Assembly (NCBI RefSeq): GCF_001427795.1
Contig: NZ_LMHJ01000004.1
Span: 359,322 to 423,321 of the forward strand
Source: Nocardioides sp. Root682
GTDB lineage: Bacteria > Actinomycetota > Actinomycetes > Propionibacteriales > Nocardioidaceae
Reading direction: 5' to 3'
Length of the DNA stretch: 64,000 nt
Below, one piece after another: positions 50,566 to 58,030 of this stretch. How positions within the stretch are numbered: the stretch's first letter is position 1; each line of letters begins with the position of its first letter. A program made the translations under genes and the position numbers. The notes below the pieces were generated by a model. That model saw only the letters and a program-made list of their open reading frames with translations, searched no databases and was not told the origin of the DNA.

Positions 50566-51569
50566 GAGGTGGCCATCTCTTTCGGGTGGGACGGAGTGGA
50601 GGGGTGGAGTTCGTCGAGGTGGAGGAGCCGACGCACGATGGCGCCGGAGAGATCGGTGCCGAGCAGTGCGTCGGTCTTGGCCATCCCGCCGGGGCAGGTG
50701 ACGTTGACCTCGATGAGGCGGCCGTCGATCACGTCGAGTCCGGCCAGGGCGATGCCGTGGTGCTCGAGCAGGGGCGAAAGGGTCCGGGTGATGCGTCGGT
50801 CCGCGTCGTCGACCTCAGCGGGGGCGCAGGGGGCGCCGATCCGGAAGTCGGCGTCGTCCGGGCGGCGCAGGACCGCCCCCATGATCTCGCCGTCGAGCAG
50901 GAACAGCCGCTTGTTGCCGACCTCCACCCGCGCGAGGTACTCCTGCGCGATCACGTGCCGCGTCCCCCCGGCGGTGGCCGACTCGCAGAGCGCCCGGGCG
51001 GCCGCGTCGTCGTGCAGCAGCCAGACGTCGATGCCGGCGAACCCGTCCAGCGGCTTCACGACCGCCGTGCCGTGCGCGGCGACGAATCGTCGTACCTCTG
51101 CCGGATCGGTGGTGACCAGGGTCGCCGGGCAGAGCTCGGGGAACCGCAGGGCGACCGCCTTCTCGTGCAGTGCGCGGATTCCCTCGGGCCGGTTGACGAC
51201 GCGGGTCCCGGCCGCCTCCACGAGGTCCAGGAGGTACGTCGTGTGCAGGTACCGCGCGTCGACGGGTGGATCGATCCGCAGCAGCACCAGGTCCATCCGG
51301 TCCGCGACGTCGAACCTCGTCCGCTCGAGGACCTGGAACCAGTCACGCTCCACGATCCAGCGGTGGTCCCGGCCCCGCCTGCGCGGGGCGAGCAGGACGC
51401 GAGCGGCCAGGGTGCGTACCCGCCCGTCGACGACCGACAGGTCCGCCGGAGTGCTGACCCAGACCGCGACGTCGAGGTCCTGGAAGGCGGCGACCAGTCC
51501 GACCGTCGCATCGATCGTGGGGTCCAGGCCGGCCGCTGGGTCGGTGACGACCAGGACGTTGGTCGTCAT
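50562..51569 (-). CDS. gshB: Glutathione synthetase (GshB-type ATP-grasp ligase)
   Basis: A 335-residue ATP-grasp enzyme. It aligns by eye with E. coli GshB at several points: LLRIDPPVDARYLHTTYLL (E. coli LMRKDPPFDTEFIYATYIL), TRVVNRPEGIRALHEK, AVVKPLDGFAGIDVW (LKPLDGMGGASIF) and IEVNVTCPGG (INVTSPTCI). It would add glycine to gamma-glutamylcysteine with ATP. This is unusual in an actinobacterium, where mycothiol is the typical thiol. The start overlaps the gshA-like stop by 4 bases. Confidence 0.85.
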   Translation of the reverse strand: MTTNVLVVTDPAAGLDPTIDATVGLVAAFQDLDVAVWVSTPADLSVVDGRVRTLAARVLLAPRRRGRDHRWIVERDWFQVLERTRFDVADRMDLVLLRIDPPVDARYLHTTYLLDLVEAAGTRVVNRPEGIRALHEKAVALRFPELCPATLVTTDPAEVRRFVAAHGTAVVKPLDGFAGIDVWLLHDDAAARALCESATAGGTRHVIAQEYLARVEVGNKRLFLLDGEIMGAVLRRPDDADFRIGAPCAPAEVDDADRRITRTLSPLLEHHGIALAGLDVIDGRLIEVNVTCPGGMAKTDALLGTDLSGAIVRRLLHLDELHPSTPSHPKEMATS

Positions 51570-52543
51570 GCCGCCACCTCCCGGCGGCTCGTGCCGGCCC
51601 CGAGCAGGGCCATCCCGCGTTCGACGTCGCCGGTGCCGGCAGCCGTGGCGGCCCAGTGCTCGGCGAGCCGGGACTGCTCGCCCGCCACGGAGGCCAGCGC
51701 GGTCCGGCGCCGCTCGTCGTCGTACAACAGGTCGGCGAGGCCCTCGACCAGCGCCCCGACGTCCTCGGTGCGCTGGGCGTCGGGGAACCGGATCTCCAGG
51801 TAGCTGCCGCGCGGACGGACCGGCGGGAAGAGGGTCGAGAGGTGTGCCTCGACGCCCTCGCCGAGGAAGTCGGCGGCGCCTGCGGCGAAGGACGCATACG
51901 CGCTGACCGGGTCACCGTGCAGGAGGCGGTCGTCGAACGCCGTGCGGTCAGGGTCGGCGGCGAGCCACGTGGTCAGCCGACCGGTCGGTCCGCTGCTGTG
52001 GGCGGTCGCCGCGGCGAGGAACGGGCCGGCGAGCAGCAGCAGGCGCCACTGCTCGAGCCCGGCGCGCCCGGGCCACCAGTCCAGGCAGACCTGGGTCGAG
52101 GTGGTGCTGCGCATCATCCGGCGGCCGGCGGGTCCGATGGCGTCGAAGTGCCGCTCCATGGCGTCGTACCGCGGTGACTGGAGGAAGCGTGCGGTGGTGG
52201 GCTGGCACGCCCGGACCGGCTGGGCGTACAGCACGATCCCGCAGCCGAGCAGGTCCGCCGCGAGTGCGCGGGTGACCTCGACCAGGTGGCGAGCAGCGGC
52301 ACCCGGGGACTTCGCGACGGGGAGGCTGAGCTCCACCTGCCCGCCGGGCTCGAAGCTCACCCACGGTGCGTAGGGCCGGCCGGCGACGGACTCGGTGACC
52401 CGCTTCGGGTGGACGCTGCTGCCATTGAAGAAGTCGACCGCGAAGAACTCCTGCTCCACCGCGGCGCCCGTGGTGCGGCGGCCGGCGGAGTGTAGCGGAC
52501 GAAAGAGTCGGGCGACCTGGGAGTGGATCGTTCGTGCATTCAT
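51566..52543 (-). CDS. gshA: Glutamate-cysteine ligase (GCS2/EgtA-type GshA)
   Basis: A 325-residue GCS2-family ligase: EQEFFAVDF (about 32-40) in the ATP/Glu-binding region and RSTTSTQVCLDW (about 144-155), the substrate-site motif shared with plant-type GshA and EgtA. The C-terminal SYLEIRFPDAQ is also typical. It should form gamma-glutamylcysteine. It is first in the gshA-gshB-MAPEG-amidotransferase operon. No ergothioneine genes are adjacent, so GshA is preferred over EgtA. ATG 52543 has AGGAG 6 bases upstream. Confidence 0.8.
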   Translation of the reverse strand: MNARTIHSQVARLFRPLHSAGRRTTGAAVEQEFFAVDFFNGSSVHPKRVTESVAGRPYAPWVSFEPGGQVELSLPVAKSPGAAARHLVEVTRALAADLLGCGIVLYAQPVRACQPTTARFLQSPRYDAMERHFDAIGPAGRRMMRSTTSTQVCLDWWPGRAGLEQWRLLLLAGPFLAAATAHSSGPTGRLTTWLAADPDRTAFDDRLLHGDPVSAYASFAAGAADFLGEGVEAHLSTLFPPVRPRGSYLEIRFPDAQRTEDVGALVEGLADLLYDDERRRTALASVAGEQSRLAEHWAATAAGTGDVERGMALLGAGTSRREVAA

Positions 52544-52561
52544 GGCAACTCCTGATAAAGT

Positions 52562-52600
52562 AAGGTGACCTGTCAAATATTGGAAGGTAACCTGTCAAAT
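52562..52600. promoter_or_regulatory. Tandem operator between gshA and marR-type genes
   Basis: Two copies of AAGGT(G/A)ACCTGTCAAAT begin 22 bases apart (52562-52578 and 52584-52600). Each holds a perfect AGGTnACCT palindrome. The minus strand of each also contains TTGACA, which could be the -35 of the gsh operon. The second copy covers the ribosome binding site and start of the regulator gene, so binding could repress both directions. Confidence 0.75.
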
Positions 52601-53054
52601 GTCAAGCGAATTGGTCCGCCCGAATTTCGAGCCGTTCATCGCGCTCGCCGACAAGGCGGCACGGGCGCTGCGCGACGACATGATCGCCAGCGGCCACCGC
52701 GCTGGCTTCCCGGAGCTGGCGCTCTCCCACAGCGCCGTCTTCTCCACGCTGGGCCCGGAAGGAGCGCGTGCGGCCGACATGGCGGCGCGGGTCGGCATCA
52801 CCCGCCAGTCGATGGGCGAGGTGGTGCGCGACCTGGTGCGGCTCGGCATCGTCGAGATGGTCGAGGACCCGTCGGACAGGAGAGCGAAGCTCGTCCGCTA
52901 CACCGGCTACGGCGAGAAGGTCGCCCAAGCGGGCTTCGACCACATCATCGCGCTCGAGAAGGAGCTCGCGGCGGAGTGCGGTGCAGCCGACCTGGAGACG
53001 GCACGCAAGGTGTTGGGCCGGGTCAGGGAGATGCTCACGCCGGATCCGGCGTGA
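52599..53054 (+). CDS. MarR-family transcriptional regulator
   Basis: A 151-residue winged-helix protein with HSAVFSTLGPEGARAADMAARVGITRQSMGEVVRDLVRLGIVEM as the DNA-binding region (about 46-90) and the wing DPSDRRAKLVRYT. Divergent from the gsh-like operon, it probably controls it through the tandem AGGTnACCT operator, which overlaps its own start. GGAAGG lies 10 bases before ATG 52599. Its last 20 bases overlap the convergent MFS gene. Confidence 0.85.
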   Translation: MSSELVRPNFEPFIALADKAARALRDDMIASGHRAGFPELALSHSAVFSTLGPEGARAADMAARVGITRQSMGEVVRDLVRLGIVEMVEDPSDRRAKLVRYTGYGEKVAQAGFDHIIALEKELAAECGAADLETARKVLGRVREMLTPDPA

Positions 53055-54363
53055 GGGCCTCCTCGGCCACGGGATCGTCCTCCGGCGGGAAGTTCCGTTG
53101 CGCGAAGCCCTGGGCGATCCGGACCGAGGGGCCCATGCAGATCGTCGCGACGACGATGATGCCGGCGATCACGAGCCACCCCTCGGCGCCCCACTCGAGG
53201 GCGAGGAACGTGTAGAGGGCAGGCGACCACTTGGAGCCGAGAGCGCTGAAGATGTCGTTGACGCCCTGGTACTCTCCGCGTCGCTTCGGATCCATCAGCT
53301 CGGCCTGGAACGACCAGCTGGCGCCGGAGACAGCCAGCTCGGCACCGGTCACCGTCACGTGCCCGAGCCACACCAGCAGCACGGTGATCAGCCCGACGGT
53401 CGAGTGCGTGACCATGGTGATCAGGCACGAGACCACGAAGAACGCCGAGCTGATCCAGACGTAGCGCAGCCCGTCCGCCAGCGTCCGCACGCCCTTCGAG
53501 GTGTACGCCGGCAGGAAGATGCAGAGCACCGTGTTGGTGCCGAACAGCCACGCCAGCAGGACGTGGGGCGCATCGGTGGCCTCGACCAGCCACAGCGGGA
53601 TCACGATGTTCAGCAGCACCTGGTTGGTCCACAGCGTGCCGAGGAAGAACGACACCAGCATCCAGCCGCGGTTCCTCATCGGACCCGGCCCCACTGGCCG
53701 CACCCGGGCCTCGCCGCTGGCCACACGCAGGTCGTGGGGTGCATCGGGCAGTCGGGTGATCCAGAACGCGTTCGCCAGCAGCAGCGCCGCGGCGAACAGC
53801 GGTGTCCAGCGGATCACCTCCAGGCTGTCGAAGGCGAGCGCGACGCCACCGATGATCGCGCCGAGGGTGAAGCCGACGTTGAGCGCGGAGTACATGTAGG
53901 CCTGGGTCTCGACCCGCTCCTTGGTGGGCAGCACGTCGAGGACGTAGGCATGGTGGGAGGAATGGCCCGCGGAGTCGAACAGCGCGAAGGCCACCGCCAG
54001 GGCGACGTACTCCCAGAAGGAGCCGACGAACGGCAGCACGCAGAAACAGGCGACCCGGAACAGCGTGGACACGGCCCACACCCGCTTCGGGCCGAGCCTG
54101 TCGACGACCCGGCCGGCGGGGTAGGCGAACAGGAACTCCGCGATCCCGGCGATCGTGATCGCCAGCCCGACCTTGCCCGCCGACATCCCGACCACCTGGG
54201 TGAGGAACACCGCGCTGCCGGTGTTGAACGCACCGTCGCCGGTCGAGAAGAGCATCGACTGGACGGCGAGGCGGCGCGACAGGGGAGTGGGTGGGATCAG
54301 GCGCCGCAGTGCGCCGGACCTGCCCGTGCCTGTGTCCGAGACAGGTGTGGTCATCGCGCTCAT
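53035..54363 (-). CDS. MFS transporter (copy 2)
   Basis: A 442-residue major facilitator with about twelve membrane segments. It is paralogous to the transporter at 48148-49443 across its length (shared VLLAWLFGTNTV, GHVTVTGAEL, EYQGV). The substrate is unknown. It overlaps the marR-type gene tail to tail by 20 bases. The ATG at 54363 or 54354 could be the start. Confidence 0.85.
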   Translation of the reverse strand: MSAMTTPVSDTGTGRSGALRRLIPPTPLSRRLAVQSMLFSTGDGAFNTGSAVFLTQVVGMSAGKVGLAITIAGIAEFLFAYPAGRVVDRLGPKRVWAVSTLFRVACFCVLPFVGSFWEYVALAVAFALFDSAGHSSHHAYVLDVLPTKERVETQAYMYSALNVGFTLGAIIGGVALAFDSLEVIRWTPLFAAALLLANAFWITRLPDAPHDLRVASGEARVRPVGPGPMRNRGWMLVSFFLGTLWTNQVLLNIVIPLWLVEATDAPHVLLAWLFGTNTVLCIFLPAYTSKGVRTLADGLRYVWISSAFFVVSCLITMVTHSTVGLITVLLVWLGHVTVTGAELAVSGASWSFQAELMDPKRRGEYQGVNDIFSALGSKWSPALYTFLALEWGAEGWLVIAGIIVVATICMGPSVRIAQGFAQRNFPPEDDPVAEEALTPDPA

Positions 54364-54378
54364 CCTCGCTCCTCCCGC

Positions 54379-54384
54379 TAGCGT
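54379..54384 (+). promoter_or_regulatory. Leaderless-type -10 of menE
   Basis: TAGCGT, 7 bases before GTG 54392; only 28 bases separate menE from the divergent MFS gene. Confidence 0.55.
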
Positions 54385-54391
54385 CTGTCAG

Positions 54392-55420
54392 GTGGATTTC
54401 TGGACGGTGCGCGGCGACGCCGACGAGGTGGTCGCGGAGCTGCGCGCCTGGCTGTCCGACGGGGACCCCTCCGCGCCGGCGCTGGTCGTCGAGACGTCCG
54501 GTTCCACGGGGGCTCCGAAGCGGGTGCTGCTCACTCGCGACGCCCTCCTGGCCTCCGTTCGGGCCTCGGCTGCCCGGCTGGGGGCGACCGGACCGTGGGT
54601 CCTCGCGGTGCCGCCGACCTTCGTCGCCGGCGTCCAGGTGATCGCACGGTCACTGGTGGCCGGCCACGAACCCGTCGTGCTCGAGCGCAGTGGCTGGCCC
54701 GAGGGCACGGGATGGTTCGTCTCGCTGGTCCCGACCCAGCTGACCCGGAAGCTCGGCTCGGCCGATGACCTCGCTGCGCTGCGTCGCGCGCACACCGTGC
54801 TGCTCGGCGGAGGACCCATCGGTGGCCCCCTGCGGGCCAGAGCGGCCGACGCAGGGGTGCACGTCGTCGCCACCTACGGCTCCGCCGAGACCGCAGGAGG
54901 CTGCGTGTACGACGGCCTCCCTCTCGACGGAGTGGCCGTCGCGCTCGGCGAGGGTGGCCGGATCCGGATCGCCGGGCCCACGCTCTTCACCGAGTACGTC
55001 GACCAGCCCGACCTCACGCGCGAGGTGCTCGTGGACGGGTGGTTCCTCACCTCCGACGCCGGCCGCATCGACGAGGACGGCCACCTCGTCGTGACCGGGC
55101 GGATCGACGACGTGATCGTGAGTGGCGGACTGAACATCCCCGGCCCGGCGGTGGCCGAGCGACTGCTGGCCCACCCGTCGATCGCGGCCGTCGAGGTGCT
55201 GGGGGTGCCGGACGCGGAGTGGGGCAACCGGGTGGTTGCCTTCGTCGTTCCTGGTGGCTCCGCGGTGGTGGACGAGCTGCGGGACTGGGTCGCAGAGGTT
55301 CATCCGCGGTCCTGGGCGCCGCGCCAGTTCGTCGTGCTGGACGAGATCCCGCTGCTCCCGAACGGGAAGCCGGATCGGCAGGCCCTGCTCGGGATCGCGG
55401 TCGAGGATGCGATCTCATGA
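54392..55420 (+). CDS. menE: o-Succinylbenzoate-CoA ligase
   Basis: A 342-residue short ANL-family ligase: the P-loop VETSGSTGAPKRVLL (about 34-48), ATYGSAETAGG, FLTSDAGRIDEDGHL and the C-terminal Lys in LLPNGKPDRQ. It activates o-succinylbenzoate with CoA in menaquinone synthesis. The reduced N-terminal domain is typical of actinobacterial MenE. The start is set by the TAGCGT box and by conservation. ATGA overlap with menC. Confidence 0.92.
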   Translation: MDFWTVRGDADEVVAELRAWLSDGDPSAPALVVETSGSTGAPKRVLLTRDALLASVRASAARLGATGPWVLAVPPTFVAGVQVIARSLVAGHEPVVLERSGWPEGTGWFVSLVPTQLTRKLGSADDLAALRRAHTVLLGGGPIGGPLRARAADAGVHVVATYGSAETAGGCVYDGLPLDGVAVALGEGGRIRIAGPTLFTEYVDQPDLTREVLVDGWFLTSDAGRIDEDGHLVVTGRIDDVIVSGGLNIPGPAVAERLLAHPSIAAVEVLGVPDAEWGNRVVAFVVPGGSAVVDELRDWVAEVHPRSWAPRQFVVLDEIPLLPNGKPDRQALLGIAVEDAIS

Positions 55421-56367
55421 AGGTCGTCGCGATCCCGATGCGCACCCGCTTCCGCGGTATCACCGTCCGCGAGGTGGCGCTGCTGCGCGGACCCGGTGGG
55501 TGGGGTGAGTGGAGCCCGTTCCTGGAGTACCCGCCCGACGTGGCCGAGGCCTGGCTGCGCTGTGCCGAGGAGTCGGCCGCCGGCGACTGGCCGGCCCCCG
55601 TCCGAGCCTCGGTCCCGGTCAATGTCACCGTTCCCGCGGTCGGTCCCGAGCGCGCGCACGCCATCGTGCTCGACGGCGGCTGTCGCACCGCGAAAGTGAA
55701 GGTGGCGGAGCCCGGCCAGACCCTCGCCGACGACGAGGCCCGGGTCGAGGCGGTGCGGGCTGCGCTCGGACCCGACGGCCGGATCCGCGTGGATGCCAAC
55801 GGCGCCTGGTCGGTCGACGAGGCGGTCCTCGCGATCCGGCGCCTCGATCGTGCCGCCGGCGGACTGGAGTACGCCGAGCAGCCGACAGCGTCCGTCGAGG
55901 ACCTCGCCCGTGTACGACGACAGGTGGACGTCCCGATCGCTGCCGACGAGTCGATCCGGCGGGCCGAGGATCCCTACCGCGTGCGCGACCTCGAGGCCGC
56001 TGACATCGCAGTCCTCAAGGTGCAGCCCCTCGGGGGAGTCCGCGCCTGCCTGGAGATCGCCGAACGGATCGGCCTGCCGGTCGTGGTGTCCTCGGCGCTC
56101 GAGACCTCGGTCGGCATCGCCGCCGGCGTGGCCCTTGCGGCCGCGCTGCCCGACCTGCCCTACGCGTGCGGCCTCGCCACGGTGCAGCTGCTCACCGCGG
56201 ACGTGGTGGCGCATCCGTTGCTCCCCGTCGACGGAGCGCTGCCCGTGCATCGGCCAGCGGTCGACGTACAACAGGTCGCAGCGCTGGCTGCCGCCCCCGA
56301 TCGGGTGGAGCACTGGGAGGCCAGGCTCGCCGCGGTCCGCGCGCTGCGGGAGGATCGTCGATCATGA
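55417..56367 (+). CDS. menC: o-Succinylbenzoate synthase
   Basis: A 316-residue enolase-superfamily enzyme. Key residues are the Lys pair AKVKVAEPG (about 88-96), metal ligands in RVDANGAW, EYAEQP and AADESI, and the second Lys in VLKVQPLGG. It dehydrates SHCHC to o-succinylbenzoate. It is coupled to menE and menD by 4-base overlaps, giving one menE-menC-menD operon. Confidence 0.93.
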   Translation: MKVVAIPMRTRFRGITVREVALLRGPGGWGEWSPFLEYPPDVAEAWLRCAEESAAGDWPAPVRASVPVNVTVPAVGPERAHAIVLDGGCRTAKVKVAEPGQTLADDEARVEAVRAALGPDGRIRVDANGAWSVDEAVLAIRRLDRAAGGLEYAEQPTASVEDLARVRRQVDVPIAADESIRRAEDPYRVRDLEAADIAVLKVQPLGGVRACLEIAERIGLPVVVSSALETSVGIAAGVALAAALPDLPYACGLATVQLLTADVVAHPLLPVDGALPVHRPAVDVQQVAALAAAPDRVEHWEARLAAVRALREDRRS

Positions 56368-58028
56368 CCTCCCCGACCTCCCCCGAGGGCGCTGCTGACA
56401 GTGCCGCCGACCTGGCAGACGCTCTGGTCGCGTGGCTCGCGCGGGCCGGGGTCACCGAGGTCGTGGTCGCACCGGGATCGCGCAACGCCCCGCTCTCGAT
56501 GGCCCTGTGGGCGTCGGCGCAGGCCGGCGGTGCCCGGCTGCACACCCGGATCGACGAGCGGACCGCCGGTTTCCTCGCCCTCGGGCTGACCAAGAGTGGA
56601 TCGCGCGCTGCCGTGCTCACCACGTCGGGCACCGCGGTCGCCAACCTCCATCCGGCGGTCCTCGAGGCGATCCACGCGGGCGTCGGCCTGGTCGTGGTGT
56701 CGGCGGATCGTCCCGCCCGGCTGCGCGGCACCGGCGCCAACCAGACCACCGAGCAGGCCGGCATCTTCGGCCCCCTCCTGACGTCGTACGACGTCGCGAC
56801 CGTCGCCGCGCTCGACGCCGTCGCCGCACCGCCCCACGAGGTCGTGCACCTCAACGTCCAGCTCGACGCCCCCCTCGTTCCTGAGTCGCCCTTGGTTTCG
56901 AGGCTCGCTGACGCTCGCACCTCAACCAGCGGGTCGGTGGTTGAGGTGCGAGGAGCTCCAGCGACGAGCCTCGAAACCCCCGGCCCCCCACTCGAACGAG
57001 GCCCGCGCACGGTCGTGGTGGCCGGTGACGACTCGGGCCCACCTGCCCGCCAGCTCGCCGAAGCCGCCGGCTGGCCGCTGCTGGCCGAGCCGACGAGCGG
57101 CTCCCGCACCGGCGAGAACGCGCTGCGCACCTACCGCCTGCTCCTCGGCACCGACCTCGGCGCACGGATCGAGCGCGTCGTGGTGTTCGGCCGCCCGACC
57201 CTGTCGCGACCGGTCACGCGCCTGCTCGAACGCCCCGACATCGAGGTGCTCGTCGTGCCCGGACGCGGACTGTGGCCGCCGAAGCCTGAGGGCTCGATCG
57301 CGACCAGCCACCCGCGATGGGGCGAGGACGAGGTGGACGACCCCGCCTGGTTCGAGGCCTGGAAGGAGGCCGACCGCGCCCTCGGCCGCCGCCTCGACCG
57401 GTTGCTCGCGGACCAGCCCACCCTGACGCCGTACGACGTCGCGGGGACCACCTTCGCTGCCCTGCCCGCGGGCGGGCTGCTCGTGGTCGGTGCGTCGAGC
57501 CCGGTGCGCGACCTGGACCTGATGGCACGACCGCCGGCCGTCGGCACCCGCCGCAAGGTGATCGCCAACCGGGGCCTCGCCGGCATCGACGGCACGATCA
57601 GCACCTCGATCGGTGCAGCGCTCGGGCGTCGCGACTCGGCTCGAAACCTCGCACTCATGGGGGACCTGACCTTCCTGCACGACCAGACGGCGTTCGTGCT
57701 CGGTCCCGACGAACCGCGTCCCGACCTGACGGTCGTGGTCGCCAACGACGACGGCGGTGCGATCTTCTCGATGCTCGAGCAGGGCGCTCCCGCCCACGCC
57801 GCGTCGTTCGAGCGTCTCTTCGGGACGCCGCACGGCATGGACCTCGCCAGCCTGTGCGCGGCCGCCCGGATCCCGCACCTGCGCGTCACCTCACGCCCCG
57901 AGCTCGAGCACGCGCTCGCCAGTCCCAACGGTGGCATCGAGGTCGTCGAGGCGACGATCAGCCGGGTGGACCGCCGCGACCTGGACCTGCAGGTCCGCGC
58001 CCTCGCCACCACCCCTGAAGAGGCGTAG
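56364..58028 (+). CDS. menD: SEPHCHC synthase (2-succinyl-5-enolpyruvyl-6-hydroxy-3-cyclohexene-1-carboxylate synthase)
   Basis: A 554-residue thiamine-diphosphate enzyme: VVAPGSRNAPLS (about 30-41), RIDERTAGF with the catalytic Glu, and the ThDP-binding region GDLTFLHDQ plus NDDGGAIFS. It joins isochorismate and 2-oxoglutarate in menaquinone synthesis. Residues about 177-205 (RLADARTSTS, VVEVRGAPAT) come from a palindromic repeat inserted in frame at the boundary of the first and middle domains. Length and remaining motifs suggest the protein is still functional. Confidence 0.93.
   Translation: MTSPTSPEGAADSAADLADALVAWLARAGVTEVVVAPGSRNAPLSMALWASAQAGGARLHTRIDERTAGFLALGLTKSGSRAAVLTTSGTAVANLHPAVLEAIHAGVGLVVVSADRPARLRGTGANQTTEQAGIFGPLLTSYDVATVAALDAVAAPPHEVVHLNVQLDAPLVPESPLVSRLADARTSTSGSVVEVRGAPATSLETPGPPLERGPRTVVVAGDDSGPPARQLAEAAGWPLLAEPTSGSRTGENALRTYRLLLGTDLGARIERVVVFGRPTLSRPVTRLLERPDIEVLVVPGRGLWPPKPEGSIATSHPRWGEDEVDDPAWFEAWKEADRALGRRLDRLLADQPTLTPYDVAGTTFAALPAGGLLVVGASSPVRDLDLMARPPAVGTRRKVIANRGLAGIDGTISTSIGAALGRRDSARNLALMGDLTFLHDQTAFVLGPDEPRPDLTVVVANDDGGAIFSMLEQGAPAHAASFERLFGTPHGMDLASLCAAARIPHLRVTSRPELEHALASPNGGIEVVEATISRVDRRDLDLQVRALATTPEEA
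56894..56978. repeat. Palindromic repeat inserted in frame in menD
   Basis: GGTTTCGAGGCTCG ... CTCGCACCTCAACCA (left arm, 56894-56928) is the inverted copy of TGGTTGAGGTGCGAG ... CGAGCCTCGAAACC (right arm, 56938-56978). The arms differ by a few bases in their middle and flank a 9-base loop. The whole element is translated in frame. Confidence 0.8.
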
Positions 58029-58030
58029 CC

